Source: an uncultured Clostridia bacterium
GTDB taxonomy: Bacteria; Bacillota; Clostridia; TANB77; CAG-508
Direction of reading: 5' to 3'
Assembly: GCA_944392485.1 (NCBI GenBank)
Contig: CALXWO010000005.1
Span: 35,221 to 99,220 of the forward strand
DNA length: 64,000 bases
Shown here: positions 19,873 to 28,622 of the stretch, piece by piece
Layout: each line of letters starts with the position of its first letter
How positions within the stretch are numbered: position 1 is the first letter of the stretch
Notes under the pieces: model-generated
What the model was told of the DNA's origin: nothing
Database searches by the model: none
What the model saw: only the letters and a program-made list of their open reading frames with translations
Translations under genes and position numbers: made by a program

Positions 19873-21672
19873 TTATTGCCATGAAAGTATTGGATATCCA
19901 TTATTTATATTGTTTGTATCTTCTTTAAATGCTCCATCTCCATTTACTACTTCTAATACACTCTTCATATATGTGTTCATTTCTTCTTCTGTTGCTGCAT
20001 TTTCGTCATCTGGTTGTAATTCTCCATTTACATATAAACTTTTTTCTAAATATTTTGAGTTTGTTATTGTTGTTTTATCTGTTTTGTTTCCAACTAATCC
20101 ATCTATAACAGGTGGATTGTAAGATGTGCTATAATCTATTCTTCCTTTAAAATAACAATTATCTAAAGTAATTGTAGTAAGATTACTGTATCTATCTCCC
20201 GTAGTTCCAACTATTCCACCTTTCACATTAGTAAGATTCCCTGTAGAATAACAGTTTCTAATATCGACTATAGATCCTCCACGTATACTTCCAACAATTG
20301 TTCCTGAAGGATTGTAACAATTTTCTATTGTAGCTTTTTTTGTATTAGTACTATCATTAACAGAAATTATTAATGGAAGACTAATTTTGTTTCCATCTTC
20401 GTCTAATATAAGTGAATAGCAATTTTTTATTGTTCCTCCATACGATTCATTACAGATTCCTATACCACCTAATCCTATTTCTTCTACTCTTGATAGCGAA
20501 ATTTTGCCTGATGTATATGAATTTTCTACTGTTCCAACATTTATTGCTATCAATCCAGGTACTGAAAAGCTCCCTTCTAAAACCGTACAAAAACAATTTT
20601 CTATACTCGCACTACTATTTGTTTCTTCTAAATCATCCATCATAACATAATTTCCATTAATTCCAACAAATCCTGAATACAATATTGAATTTTTAGCAAG
20701 TTTTATTCCTAAATTTCTTATTGTTCCTTCATTTGATGCAAACAATGAAGTTGAAAAAATAATTCCTATATCATTAACTCCTTCTTCTGCCACAATCATA
20801 AGATTTTGATAAAAATTACTAATTATTTTTCCGTTCCCTTCAAAAGTTCCTTTAAATGATGTTTGCCCAGTAATAGGACCTGAAGAAGATGCACCTACTA
20901 CTTTTCCAATTCCATTAAATCCTCTGCCTGTTGTTACTTCTGTTTTTATACTTTCAATAGTTCCATTTTCGTTTATGTCTATTTGCTCTCCTTTTTCTTT
21001 GCTTGTGTATGGTTCATTTGGGTTTATATATGAATTGTTTGATTTAAAATCTAAATTATATCCTAATTTTACTATTTTTCCTTCATATGTTTCTCCCATA
21101 TCTACTAATTCTCCAAATGCTACTAAATCTTCCATACTGTTTATCATATATGGGTTACTTTCTGTTCCATCCCTTGTTCCATTATCTGTTATATCTCCTG
21201 GATATTCATCCATTACTTTTTCTACTTCTGGTATTTCTGTATCTTCTTCATTATTTGTTTCTATTGTTCCATCTAAATTTACTGTAAATTTATTTCCATT
21301 TGGACTTATTACTGTAAATGGTCCTTCTCCATTTACATTCCATCCTTCTGGTAAGTTATTTTGCAAGCTTTCTTTTGTTATTCCTTCTTCGCTTGCCATT
21401 GCTCCTACTACTCCTGCTTGCAATGTTTCATAATCTGCTTGGTATTCCGTATCTTCTGCCGCTTTTTGTGCTGCATCAAATAACCCTCCATTTAGTGCTA
21501 CATTTACTGTTACCCCTACTAGTATTATCATTACTATTATTGTTATTATTAGGGCGATTAGTGTTATGCCTCTGTGGTTTTTTGAGGGCGCAATTGGGTC
21601 TTCCTCATGGGTATTCCTAACCGATAACGCCCCTACAGGTTTTATTATTGTTTTTTTATTTGATTTTTGCAT
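19873..21672 (-). CDS. Prepilin-like surface protein with GLUG-like repeats, paralogue 1
   Basis: I place the start at the ATG at 21672 (MQKSNKK), preceded by AAGGGGAAACACAA, giving 599 residues. A 38-residue basic leader ends at HRG, followed by the prepilin helix ITLIALIITIIVMIILVGV. Most of the leader is encoded by a palindromic repeat (21584-21636). The ectodomain has IENCY- and NLG-type units (GTIRNLGI, TIENCYNPSG, IRNCYSTG) like GLUG beta-helix repeats. The C-terminal 60 residues and the first 180 residues closely match the paralogue at 57121; the middle diverges. Likely cut by the A24 peptidase at 41634 and displayed or secreted. Confidence 0.72.
   Translation of the reverse strand: MQKSNKKTIIKPVGALSVRNTHEEDPIAPSKNHRGITLIALIITIIVMIILVGVTVNVALNGGLFDAAQKAAEDTEYQADYETLQAGVVGAMASEEGITKESLQNNLPEGWNVNGEGPFTVISPNGNKFTVNLDGTIETNNEEDTEIPEVEKVMDEYPGDITDNGTRDGTESNPYMINSMEDLVAFGELVDMGETYEGKIVKLGYNLDFKSNNSYINPNEPYTSKEKGEQIDINENGTIESIKTEVTTGRGFNGIGKVVGASSSGPITGQTSFKGTFEGNGKIISNFYQNLMIVAEEGVNDIGIIFSTSLFASNEGTIRNLGIKLAKNSILYSGFVGINGNYVMMDDLEETNSSASIENCFCTVLEGSFSVPGLIAINVGTVENSYTSGKISLSRVEEIGLGGIGICNESYGGTIKNCYSLILDEDGNKISLPLIISVNDSTNTKKATIENCYNPSGTIVGSIRGGSIVDIRNCYSTGNLTNVKGGIVGTTGDRYSNLTTITLDNCYFKGRIDYSTSYNPPVIDGLVGNKTDKTTITNSKYLEKSLYVNGELQPDDENAATEEEMNTYMKSVLEVVNGDGAFKEDTNNINNGYPILSWQ
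21584..21636 (-). repeat. GTAGGGG palindromic repeat inside a coding sequence (prepilin 1 leader)
   Basis: GTAGGGGCG at one end and CGCCCTC at the other, 53 bp, read in frame as about 17 residues (VGALSVRNTHEEDPIAPS). An identical copy is in the paralogue at 58775-58827. Confidence 0.65.
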
Positions 21673-21694
21673 TTGTGTTTCCCCTTTCTTTTGT

Positions 21695-21721
21695 GCGGGC
21701 AAAAATAGATTCCACCCCTAC
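21695..21721 (-). repeat. GTAGGGG repeat upstream of prepilin 1
   Basis: GTAGGGGTGGAATC...TTTTTGCCCGC on the minus strand, about 20 nt upstream of the ribosome-binding site; imperfect arms. Confidence 0.5.
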
Positions 21722-21781
21722 GTTTTTATTTATGTCTATTATATTTTATATGTTTTTCTTTTGCAATATTTTTCTGGTTTT

Positions 21782-22057
21782 TTATCTGCTTTTTTCTACA
21801 ATTTCTACTATGTCTGCTATATAGTCTCCTATTACTGGAATATTTAGCATTATTAATTTTCTAAGCAAGTAAATAATTAATGCAGTTACTATTGTTATTC
21901 CTATTCCTATACCAACACCTCTGGATATTCCTGCAATCAAATTTCTTTTTAAAATTTCTTTTTTGCTTCCCATTATATATGAAAATTCAATTAAATTTGA
22001 TTTTTCTAATGTTTTATTAATTTTATCTATTTTTTCATTTATTTTTTTAAAAAACAT
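21782..22057 (-). CDS. DUF5665-like small membrane protein
   Basis: I start it at the ATG at 22057 (FFKKINEK...), giving 91 residues; the longer reading from a GTG at 22066 lies inside a terminator stem. A short charged N-terminus precedes a Gly-rich TM helix (GISRGVGIGIGITIVTALIIYLL) and a second hydrophobic stretch NIPVIGDYIADIVEIV, matching the DUF5665 pattern found in many Clostridia. Its Shine-Dalgarno AGGTG is the 3' arm of the preceding terminator hairpin. Confidence 0.7.
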   Translation of the reverse strand: MFFKKINEKIDKINKTLEKSNLIEFSYIMGSKKEILKRNLIAGISRGVGIGIGITIVTALIIYLLRKLIMLNIPVIGDYIADIVEIVEKSR

Positions 22058-22058
22058 A

Positions 22059-22094
22059 AAAAACACCTAAATATATTTTTAGGTGTTTTTTTTA
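22059..22094 (-). terminator. Terminator overlapping the next gene's Shine-Dalgarno
   Basis: Minus strand AACACCTAAA...TTTAGGTGTTTTTTATG: the stem terminates the UPF0182 gene, while its 3' arm holds AGGTG and the T-run directly precedes the start codon at 22057. Confidence 0.7.
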
Positions 22095-22096
22095 TT

Positions 22097-24874
22097 TTAT
22101 TCAATTGAATTTGTTGTATTGTTATTTGTTTGGTCTGTTTGACTGGTATTATTTTCTGCATTTTCTTGTTCTTGTGTTATTATACCTTCTAATTGTCCAA
22201 TTAATTCTTGAAGTTTTGCCATGTCTTGCCCAGCCATTTCCCAATCATTATTTGCATTAGATTGTTTTAAGTTGTTATTTGCTTCTATAATTTGCTTAAT
22301 TAATTCGTCTTTATTTTCACTAACAATTTCTATGTTTATTGCTTGTTGTGATAATAGATTGTCTAGTGCTTCATTTAAATTATTTCCTATTGCTACTTTT
22401 GTACCAGAAGCAACTACTACTTTTTTTAGTAATGGAACTTGTGCTTCATCATTTAGCATTACCTGATAAATTGGTTCTACATATAAAAGTGTGTTGTTTA
22501 TTGGAACAACTATAATGTTTTTTTCTAACTTTGTTCCTGTAGCATTTAATGTATCTAATTCTTTTGATATGTTTTCGTCTTGTTCTACTAATGTATCTAG
22601 CTGTGTTGTACCTAAAATTGCATTTTCTGTTTTAAATTTATATAAAGTTAGCTTTTTACTGTTTTGTCCTCCATCATATGTTCCAACTAAATATGAAATT
22701 ATATTTTGTTTTTCTGCAATTGTATATGGTATTACAAGACCTAAATCAGAAGAACTTGTGTCTACTGTTTTTACTTGTGTGTAATATGGTTTTATGTCTG
22801 TTCCTGTTACTGTGCTAGAAGTTCTTGTTGTATTTTCTTTTGAAACATCCCAAACATCATCTTGTCTATATAATACTTCTGCTTGTATATTATGATATTG
22901 TTTCAATACTTCTGCTTGTATATTATATAAATATTCAGGATAGATTATATGTTTAGATATACTTTGTGGTAATTCTTCTGCATTTTTAAATAAATTTGGA
23001 TATATTTTTGCATAACTTGTTACAATTGGATCTGTTGGATCAACAATATAAAAGTTAGTTGTTCCATTATATGGGTCTATTGTTACTGTAACAGAATTTC
23101 TTATATAATTTATTTTTTCTTTACCACCATTGTAATCTATTATAGTTTCTTGAGAATATGGGTATTCGTTTGATGTAGTATATGCTTGTAATACCCAAAC
23201 TTGTTTTCCTTCTTCTGTTATTACCATATATGGTTCTGAATCATATTTTAAATATGGCATTACTGCTTTTGCTCTTTCTATTATATTTCTTGTTGTAATT
23301 ACTTTACTATCTTTTGTAACACTACCTGAAAAAGCAATTCCCCAGTTTCCTTCTTTAATTCCCAATATTAATCTGTCTATAAAGTTTAGTTTTAGTCCTG
23401 CTTCACCATTATATGAATTTGTGCTACTTTCTGTGCTAGATATTGGATAATCATATTCCTGTTTATTTTTTGCATTTGTAATTATTGCATCATTTGTTTC
23501 TAAACCAAAGTATATTCTTGGCTCATTTACTGCTACTTTATTATTTTCATCTGAAAATCCATTTTGCACATATACTAAATTTCCATTCTCATCAACTTCT
23601 GTTGCAGATGATATAACTTGTCCATAACCATGCGTATATTCATATGTTTTATTGTTATATGTTCTTGTTTCATTACTTACTATTTCTCTTGGACTTAAAT
23701 ATACAAGTTTTTCTCTTCCTTCTACATTATATAATCCTGGTTTTGAAACATTATATGAATAATATCCTGCGTTAGTTTGATATTGATTTAATATTTCTAA
23801 TACTGTGTCTTCGTTTAATAAATTTATATTATTTATTACATCCTGATTGCTATTTATATCTTGTGATGTTATTGTTCCACTATTTTCTATTTCTATTTCA
23901 TCTATGTTTATGTTATATGCTTGCTTTGTAAATGCTATATTAGCTTCTATGTATTGTTTTTCTTTGTCTACTTCATTTTTGTTTACATATATCAAATCAA
24001 ATCCTATCATTATAACAAATAAAAGTACTAAATAAACTGGAATGCTAGATAACCATATCATTACCCTTTTAAAGTTTTCTTTTTTAAAGTTTTTAATTGC
24101 CATTATTGCACATATTGGTATTATTATAGCAAATATTCTATACCCCCAAACTCTTATTGTTGATTCAATTAATCCTGCTCCATATAAACTTGTTTCGCTA
24201 TTTAAATTTATAAATTTACCTGTTACTATGTTTTGTGCATTAACTATTGTTATTGCAGATATTCCCAATACAATTAATATAATATTTGTAATAATATGTC
24301 TTATAAAAGTATTCTTTTTTAAAGTTTCTGGATTTATTCCTTTATCAAAATATACATTAAATACAATTATATAATATATTGCTACATATAGTGTGTATAT
24401 TGCCATCATTATAATAAAATATAGTATAATACTTTCTATAAATGGCTTTTGGAACATATAGTATCCTATATCCATATTAAATACTGGATCTGTAATTCCA
24501 AATAAAGAACTATTAAATGCTAGCATAACTTTTTCTGTTAAAAGATTTGCTACTATTATACTTACTACTGTACTTAATATTAAACTTATTGATTTGTTAG
24601 GAAGTTTTGGCATTTCTTTTTTTTCTTCATCAAAGAATTTTTTTAATCCTCTTTTTATAAATCTAGTTGTTATATATGTTGTTATATATAACACTACAAA
24701 ATTTACCAAAATTACTCCAAACTTGTATTTTACATTTTGCTCAAATACAGATATATATTGCTCTCCAATCTCTAAAGTTTTTAAATATTCTCCTCTTAAT
24801 GTTATTCCTAAGTATAGTGCTAATAAAATTAAAAATACTACTACTAATATTACTCTAGTTTTTCTTTTTTTCAT
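22097..24874 (-). CDS. UPF0182 family membrane protein
   Basis: The protein has 925 residues. Seven or so TM helices occupy the first 300 residues, followed by a very large extracytoplasmic domain (about 310-880) with family-typical stretches such as YTHGYGQVIS, EPRIYFGLE, PYLKYDSEPYMVI and YIRNSVTVTIDPYNGTTNFYI, and an Asn/Gln-rich C-terminus. UPF0182 is widespread in Firmicutes and Actinobacteria with no settled function. The gene is monocistronic or follows ftsY (26 nt away); the ribosome-binding site is AAAAGGAGCGGAATTT. Confidence 0.9.
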   Translation of the reverse strand: MKKRKTRVILVVVFLILLALYLGITLRGEYLKTLEIGEQYISVFEQNVKYKFGVILVNFVVLYITTYITTRFIKRGLKKFFDEEKKEMPKLPNKSISLILSTVVSIIVANLLTEKVMLAFNSSLFGITDPVFNMDIGYYMFQKPFIESIILYFIIMMAIYTLYVAIYYIIVFNVYFDKGINPETLKKNTFIRHIITNIILIVLGISAITIVNAQNIVTGKFINLNSETSLYGAGLIESTIRVWGYRIFAIIIPICAIMAIKNFKKENFKRVMIWLSSIPVYLVLLFVIMIGFDLIYVNKNEVDKEKQYIEANIAFTKQAYNINIDEIEIENSGTITSQDINSNQDVINNINLLNEDTVLEILNQYQTNAGYYSYNVSKPGLYNVEGREKLVYLSPREIVSNETRTYNNKTYEYTHGYGQVISSATEVDENGNLVYVQNGFSDENNKVAVNEPRIYFGLETNDAIITNAKNKQEYDYPISSTESSTNSYNGEAGLKLNFIDRLILGIKEGNWGIAFSGSVTKDSKVITTRNIIERAKAVMPYLKYDSEPYMVITEEGKQVWVLQAYTTSNEYPYSQETIIDYNGGKEKINYIRNSVTVTIDPYNGTTNFYIVDPTDPIVTSYAKIYPNLFKNAEELPQSISKHIIYPEYLYNIQAEVLKQYHNIQAEVLYRQDDVWDVSKENTTRTSSTVTGTDIKPYYTQVKTVDTSSSDLGLVIPYTIAEKQNIISYLVGTYDGGQNSKKLTLYKFKTENAILGTTQLDTLVEQDENISKELDTLNATGTKLEKNIIVVPINNTLLYVEPIYQVMLNDEAQVPLLKKVVVASGTKVAIGNNLNEALDNLLSQQAINIEIVSENKDELIKQIIEANNNLKQSNANNDWEMAGQDMAKLQELIGQLEGIITQEQENAENNTSQTDQTNNNTTNSIE

Positions 24875-24900
24875 AAATTCCGCTCCTTTTTAAAATATTT

Positions 24901-25806
24901 TTATAGTATTGCATTTACAAAGTCTTCTGATTTAAATATTTCCATATCATCTATTTGTTCTCCAACACCTATAAATTTTACTGGTATTTTGTTTTCTGCA
25001 ACAATTCCAATTACTACTCCTCCTTTTGCTGTTCCATCTAATTTTGTAAGTACAAGTCCCGTAATATCTACTGTTTCTTTAAATGCCTTTACTTGAGAAA
25101 TTGCGTTTTGGCCAGTTGTTGCATCAAGTACAAGCAATATTTCTTTATTTGCATTAGGTAATTCTTTATCTATTACTTTTTTAATTTTTATAAGCTCGTC
25201 CATTAAATATTTTTTGTTATGTAATCTTCCCGCTGTGTCGCAAATTAAAACATCTGCATTATCTTTTTTTAGTTCTTGTATTGCATCAAATACAACAGAT
25301 GCTGGATCTGTATTCTCTTCTCTTTTTATTAATTTAGATCCGCTTCTTTTAGCCCAAATTTCAACTTGCTCTACAGCTGCTGCTCTAAATGTATCTGCTG
25401 CAGCAACAATAACTTCTTTTCCTTCTTGTTTTATTCTATTTGCTATTTTACCTATTGATGTAGTTTTTCCAACTCCATTTACACCTACTACTAATATTAC
25501 TGTTGGTTTTTTAGATAAATCTAATTTATTATCAACTTCATCAAATATTTGTTGTATTTCTTCTTTTAATGCTTTTTTAACGCCTTCTTCATCTTGTATT
25601 TTTTCTTTTTTTATTCTGTTTCTTAGTTTTGATATTAACTCTACAGAAGTTTCTACACCTATATCAGACATTATTAATATTTCTTCTAATTCTTCTAATA
25701 ATTCTTCATCTACTTTTCTAAAGCTACTAAAAACATTATTCATTTTATCGCCTAGAGATGTTCTTGTCTTTCCAAGACCATTTTTTAATTTGTCAAAAAA
25801 ACCCAT
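24901..25806 (-). CDS. ftsY: Signal recognition particle receptor FtsY
   Basis: The protein has 301 residues. It lacks the long acidic A domain and starts at the N domain, as usual in Firmicutes. G1 GVNGVGKTTS, the insertion-box DTFRAAAVEQ, G3 DTAGRLHNKK and G4 TKLDGTAKGG are all intact. FtsY is the membrane-side SRP GTPase for co-translational targeting. It lies directly upstream of the UPF0182 gene. No smc or ffh is visible in the window. Confidence 0.96.
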   Translation of the reverse strand: MGFFDKLKNGLGKTRTSLGDKMNNVFSSFRKVDEELLEELEEILIMSDIGVETSVELISKLRNRIKKEKIQDEEGVKKALKEEIQQIFDEVDNKLDLSKKPTVILVVGVNGVGKTTSIGKIANRIKQEGKEVIVAAADTFRAAAVEQVEIWAKRSGSKLIKREENTDPASVVFDAIQELKKDNADVLICDTAGRLHNKKYLMDELIKIKKVIDKELPNANKEILLVLDATTGQNAISQVKAFKETVDITGLVLTKLDGTAKGGVVIGIVAENKIPVKFIGVGEQIDDMEIFKSEDFVNAIL

Positions 25807-25856
25807 AAAATATAACTCCTTATTTAAATTCGAGAAGTATTATATCACATATATTA

Positions 25857-25965
25857 TTAAAAGTGAAGAATTAAAAGTGAAAAGTGAATAGTAAATGAAG
25901 ATTTTTTGTTGGTTTGGGGCAAAAAATCTTCATTTACTTTTAACTCTTCACTCCTAACTTTTAAC
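25857..25965. repeat. Long hairpin repeat (AGTGAAGAATTAAAAGTG family)
   Basis: Near-perfect inverted repeat of about 105 nt with arms such as GTAAATGAAGATTTTTTG and the reverse complement, flanking a short loop. A related arm pair occurs at 35661-35757. No ORF. Confidence 0.65.
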
Positions 25966-26071
25966 TGTAATTTGTATGTTCGGGTGAATTCAGGACAGTC
26001 CCCAAAATCCCCATGTTTGGTGATTTTTAGGGACTGTCCCTAGAATTCCCCCTCACATACAAATTACAGTT
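25963..26071. repeat. MITE-like repeat with TGTAATTTG terminal inverted repeats
   Basis: Ends AACTGTAATTTGTATG and CATACAAATTACAGTT are perfect inverted repeats. Inside is the palindrome GAATTCAGGACAGTCCC...GGGACTGTCC (25986-26049), also present in the 23S-5S spacer. The right end overlaps the dipeptidase stop codon. Confidence 0.7.
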
Positions 26072-27035
26072 TGCCTAATATTTTATTTTCAAAGTTTAAA
26101 TACATTATTTTTTCTATTTCTTGTATAGTAAAGTTGTTTTCTAATAATAATTGTTCTAATTCTTTTTTTATTTGTTCTTGTTTAAAAACGTTGTAGTGTT
26201 TATAGTATTTTTTATTTGTTTTGTAATATGTCATATCGTCTGTTGCTACTCCTATATTATCTACTGAACCTAATAATTTTTTTAAGCAAATTATGTGTTT
26301 TATATATGCATTTTTATATTCTAAATTATACTTATTTCTAATTATTTTTACTTCTTTTTTTGTTTCTAAACAAAATGGTTTTACTCCTACTATTCCTATT
26401 ATACCATCTAGTGATTTTATTTTAATTATTTGGTCACAAGTTAAATTTCTAGGAGCATTACATATGTCTTTTATATTTGAATGTGAAGCTATTACTATTG
26501 GGTTTTTTTCCTTGTTTTTTTGTTCTTTACATATTTTTATTATATCGTAAAATGTTTTTTCATTTGAATGCGATAAATCTATTGCAATATTTTTGTTTAT
26601 TAATTCTTTAACCAGTTCTTTTCCTAAAATTGTTAATCCTCTGTTTTTATTTCCTCTCACTCCTCCTCCAAATTTATTGTCATTATTCCATACTATGTTT
26701 ACACTTCTTACTCCTAGTTTATATATTTCTTCTAAATCATCTATCTTGTTTAAATAGTCTAACCCTTCTATTCCATAAATATATTTAATGTTTCTTGGTA
26801 TCAATTTATTTTCTTTTATTAGCCTATCTGCAGTTTTTAAATTTTTTATTATATTAATTTCTTCTTTTTCTATTCCTAATTCTTCTTTCATTTCGTTTGG
26901 AGACATATAAAATAAATTAAATATTCCTCCTCCAATATTATTGTTAAATATTTTTTTGCAATGTTTTTTTACTACTTTTAAATTCTTTCTATTTGCGTAT
27001 ATATAAGTTAATAAATCATAATGTAAATCAAACAT
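26064..27035 (-). CDS. Membrane dipeptidase family (peptidase M19) protein
   Basis: I start at the ATG at 27035 (FDLHYDLLTYIY), giving 323 residues; the longer GTG start sits inside a hairpin. The first metal ligands HYD, the GIEGLDYL stretch, the DLSHS block and ASHSN are the M19 (renal dipeptidase-like) zinc-binding signature. Members cleave dipeptides, often with D-residues. The last codons (GGC AAA CTG TAA) fall in the TIR of the repeat at 25963, so insertion may have redefined its C-terminus. Confidence 0.8.
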   Translation of the reverse strand: MFDLHYDLLTYIYANRKNLKVVKKHCKKIFNNNIGGGIFNLFYMSPNEMKEELGIEKEEINIIKNLKTADRLIKENKLIPRNIKYIYGIEGLDYLNKIDDLEEIYKLGVRSVNIVWNNDNKFGGGVRGNKNRGLTILGKELVKELINKNIAIDLSHSNEKTFYDIIKICKEQKNKEKNPIVIASHSNIKDICNAPRNLTCDQIIKIKSLDGIIGIVGVKPFCLETKKEVKIIRNKYNLEYKNAYIKHIICLKKLLGSVDNIGVATDDMTYYKTNKKYYKHYNVFKQEQIKKELEQLLLENNFTIQEIEKIMYLNFENKILGKL

Positions 27036-27072
27036 AAAAATCACCTAATATATGTTATTATATTAAGTGATT
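27036..27072 (-). terminator. tRNA-Thr terminator overlapping the dipeptidase Shine-Dalgarno
   Basis: Minus strand AAAATCACTTAATAT...ATATTAGGTGATTTTTATG. The 3' arm contains AGGTGA and the T-run touches the start codon at 27035, the same design as at 22059 and 43984. Confidence 0.65.
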
Positions 27073-27083
27073 TTATGTGTTAA

Positions 27084-27159
27084 TGGAGCTTCTAGGCAGA
27101 ATCGAACTGCCGACCTACGGGTTACGAATCCGTTGCTCTACCAACTGAGCTATAGAAGC
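27084..27159 (-). tRNA. tRNA-Thr (anticodon CGU)
   Basis: A 76-nt cloverleaf: acceptor GCTTCTA/TAGAAGC, D-arm AGCTCAGTTGGTAGAGC, anticodon loop TTCGTAA, T-arm with GTTCGATT, discriminator T and encoded CCA. Anticodon CGU reads ACG. Confidence 0.9.
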
Positions 27160-27198
27160 ATAATTGTATAATCTGTATTGCTTATTAAATATTTTAAC

Positions 27199-27219
27199 GG
27201 GCGGAAATAAATTCCGCCC
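27199..27219 (-). repeat. GGGCGGAA palindrome after the cadherin-like gene
   Basis: GGGCGGAATTTATTTCCGCCC is a 21-nt near-perfect palindrome 29 nt after the stop at 27249; it may act as a terminator, though the T-run is poor. Confidence 0.5.
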
Positions 27220-27248
27220 TTATATTTTAATTGTTGTAAATTTTATAA

Positions 27249-28601
27249 TTAAAAATGTTTTCCGCCTTTTGGTTTTACAATATTATTGTCTGTTTTTGTT
27301 TCTATGTTTTCGTTATCTTTGTTTATATTACTATGTATTTGTTCTAGTATATTTTCTGTTTCTACTTCTGTTGTGTTTATTTGACTTACTTTTTTAACAT
27401 TTTTTATTATATCTTTATATTTATTGTAATCTATAACTATATATATTGATAATCCTAATAGTGCTATAATACATACTCCTAATGCTCCTAATATAATTTT
27501 AGGTGTATTATTGTTGTACCAAGCTGTAATTCCACCAAAAATTCCTTTAAACCAATCTGATATTTTTGCAATTAATGTTGGTTCTTCTTTTTTTATTACT
27601 TTTATTGTATATATTATAGTTTCTTCTTTAGGAGCTTCTTCTGTTTCTTTAGCATTTTCTTGAACTTCTGCAGGCATTTTTACAGTTATTGTTATAGTAT
27701 TCTCACCAATTTGTAGGTTTTCTGATCCTTCTATATTTATTGTTGCTCCTTCTAAGTTTGCTTTTGCTTCGATATCTAGTTTTTCTACCCAGTATTCCAA
27801 ATCTTGTAATGTATATTCAGTAGTTTCAAAATTAAATACAGGGTTTAATGGTATTTCTATTTGTTCTCCATTTTGATTTTGATATTTTATTACTAATGTT
27901 TGTAAAGAAAGTTTTGCTCTTTCTCTTGTTACATTTATTGTATATTTTGCAGTTGTACCATCTTCTGCTGTAACGGTAACTGTTACAGGATTTTCTCCTT
28001 CTTTTAAATCTTTATTTCCTTCTACTTTAACTGTTGCTTTACTATCTGTTGGTGTTGCTGTAACATTTATTTGTGTTATCTCATTTGGTACTGATACTTG
28101 GTATTCTTTAACATCTGCTTTAAATTCTGGTGTTATAGTTCCTTCTTTAATTGTAAGTTCTTTTAATGTTGCATCAGAAGATTTTTGTGTTGTCTGAGGT
28201 TGCCTATTTGATGAGCTTCCACTATTTGAACTTTTTTTAACTATTTTTACCGTTTTTGATGCAGATTTATTTGATTCTTTTTCAGTTGTATAATCTGCAA
28301 TTGATCCTGATGCTTTTACTGTTACACTACCAGAATTTCCTGCAGTACAAGTAAAAGAAAAAGAACTGTTGTCTAAAAATGCAGTTTTTCCACCTGAACC
28401 ATTACTTACACTTGCTGTTACTTTTCCTGCTCCATTGCTTACCTTAACAGTAACTGTAAATGTTCCGCCTGGTGAAACACTTGATTTTGATGTACTAATA
28501 CTCAAACTTGCTGCGTTTGATTTTACTCCTAATATAAGTAAAAATACAATTATGCCTAAAAATATATATATAAATTTTTTTAAAAAAGTTTTTTTATTCA
28601 T
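27249..28601 (-). CDS. Cell-surface protein with cadherin-like beta-sandwich domains
   Basis: The protein has 450 residues: a signal peptide (about 1-30), a Gly/Ser/Thr-rich Ig-like domain starting SLSISTSKSSVSPGGTFTVTVKVS, then two cadherin-like beta-sandwich (PF12733-type) modules (LKELTIKEGTITPEF and YTINVT; LQTLVIKYQNQNGEQ and NTITITVK), a TM helix near residue 385 and a cytoplasmic tail. It is membrane-anchored with extracellular adhesive domains. It lies 21 nt downstream of the dockerin-bearing glucosaminidase and is probably co-transcribed with it. Confidence 0.75.
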   Translation of the reverse strand: MNKKTFLKKFIYIFLGIIVFLLILGVKSNAASLSISTSKSSVSPGGTFTVTVKVSNGAGKVTASVSNGSGGKTAFLDNSSFSFTCTAGNSGSVTVKASGSIADYTTEKESNKSASKTVKIVKKSSNSGSSSNRQPQTTQKSSDATLKELTIKEGTITPEFKADVKEYQVSVPNEITQINVTATPTDSKATVKVEGNKDLKEGENPVTVTVTAEDGTTAKYTINVTRERAKLSLQTLVIKYQNQNGEQIEIPLNPVFNFETTEYTLQDLEYWVEKLDIEAKANLEGATINIEGSENLQIGENTITITVKMPAEVQENAKETEEAPKEETIIYTIKVIKKEEPTLIAKISDWFKGIFGGITAWYNNNTPKIILGALGVCIIALLGLSIYIVIDYNKYKDIIKNVKKVSQINTTEVETENILEQIHSNINKDNENIETKTDNNIVKPKGGKHF

Positions 28602-28622
28602 TTTTACCTCCGTATAATTCCT

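Noticed and set aside
21318..21620. Leu-rich plus-strand ORFs (also near 58509 and 56078)
   Set aside because: They are antisense shadows of AT-rich minus-strand genes without ribosome-binding sites or homology.
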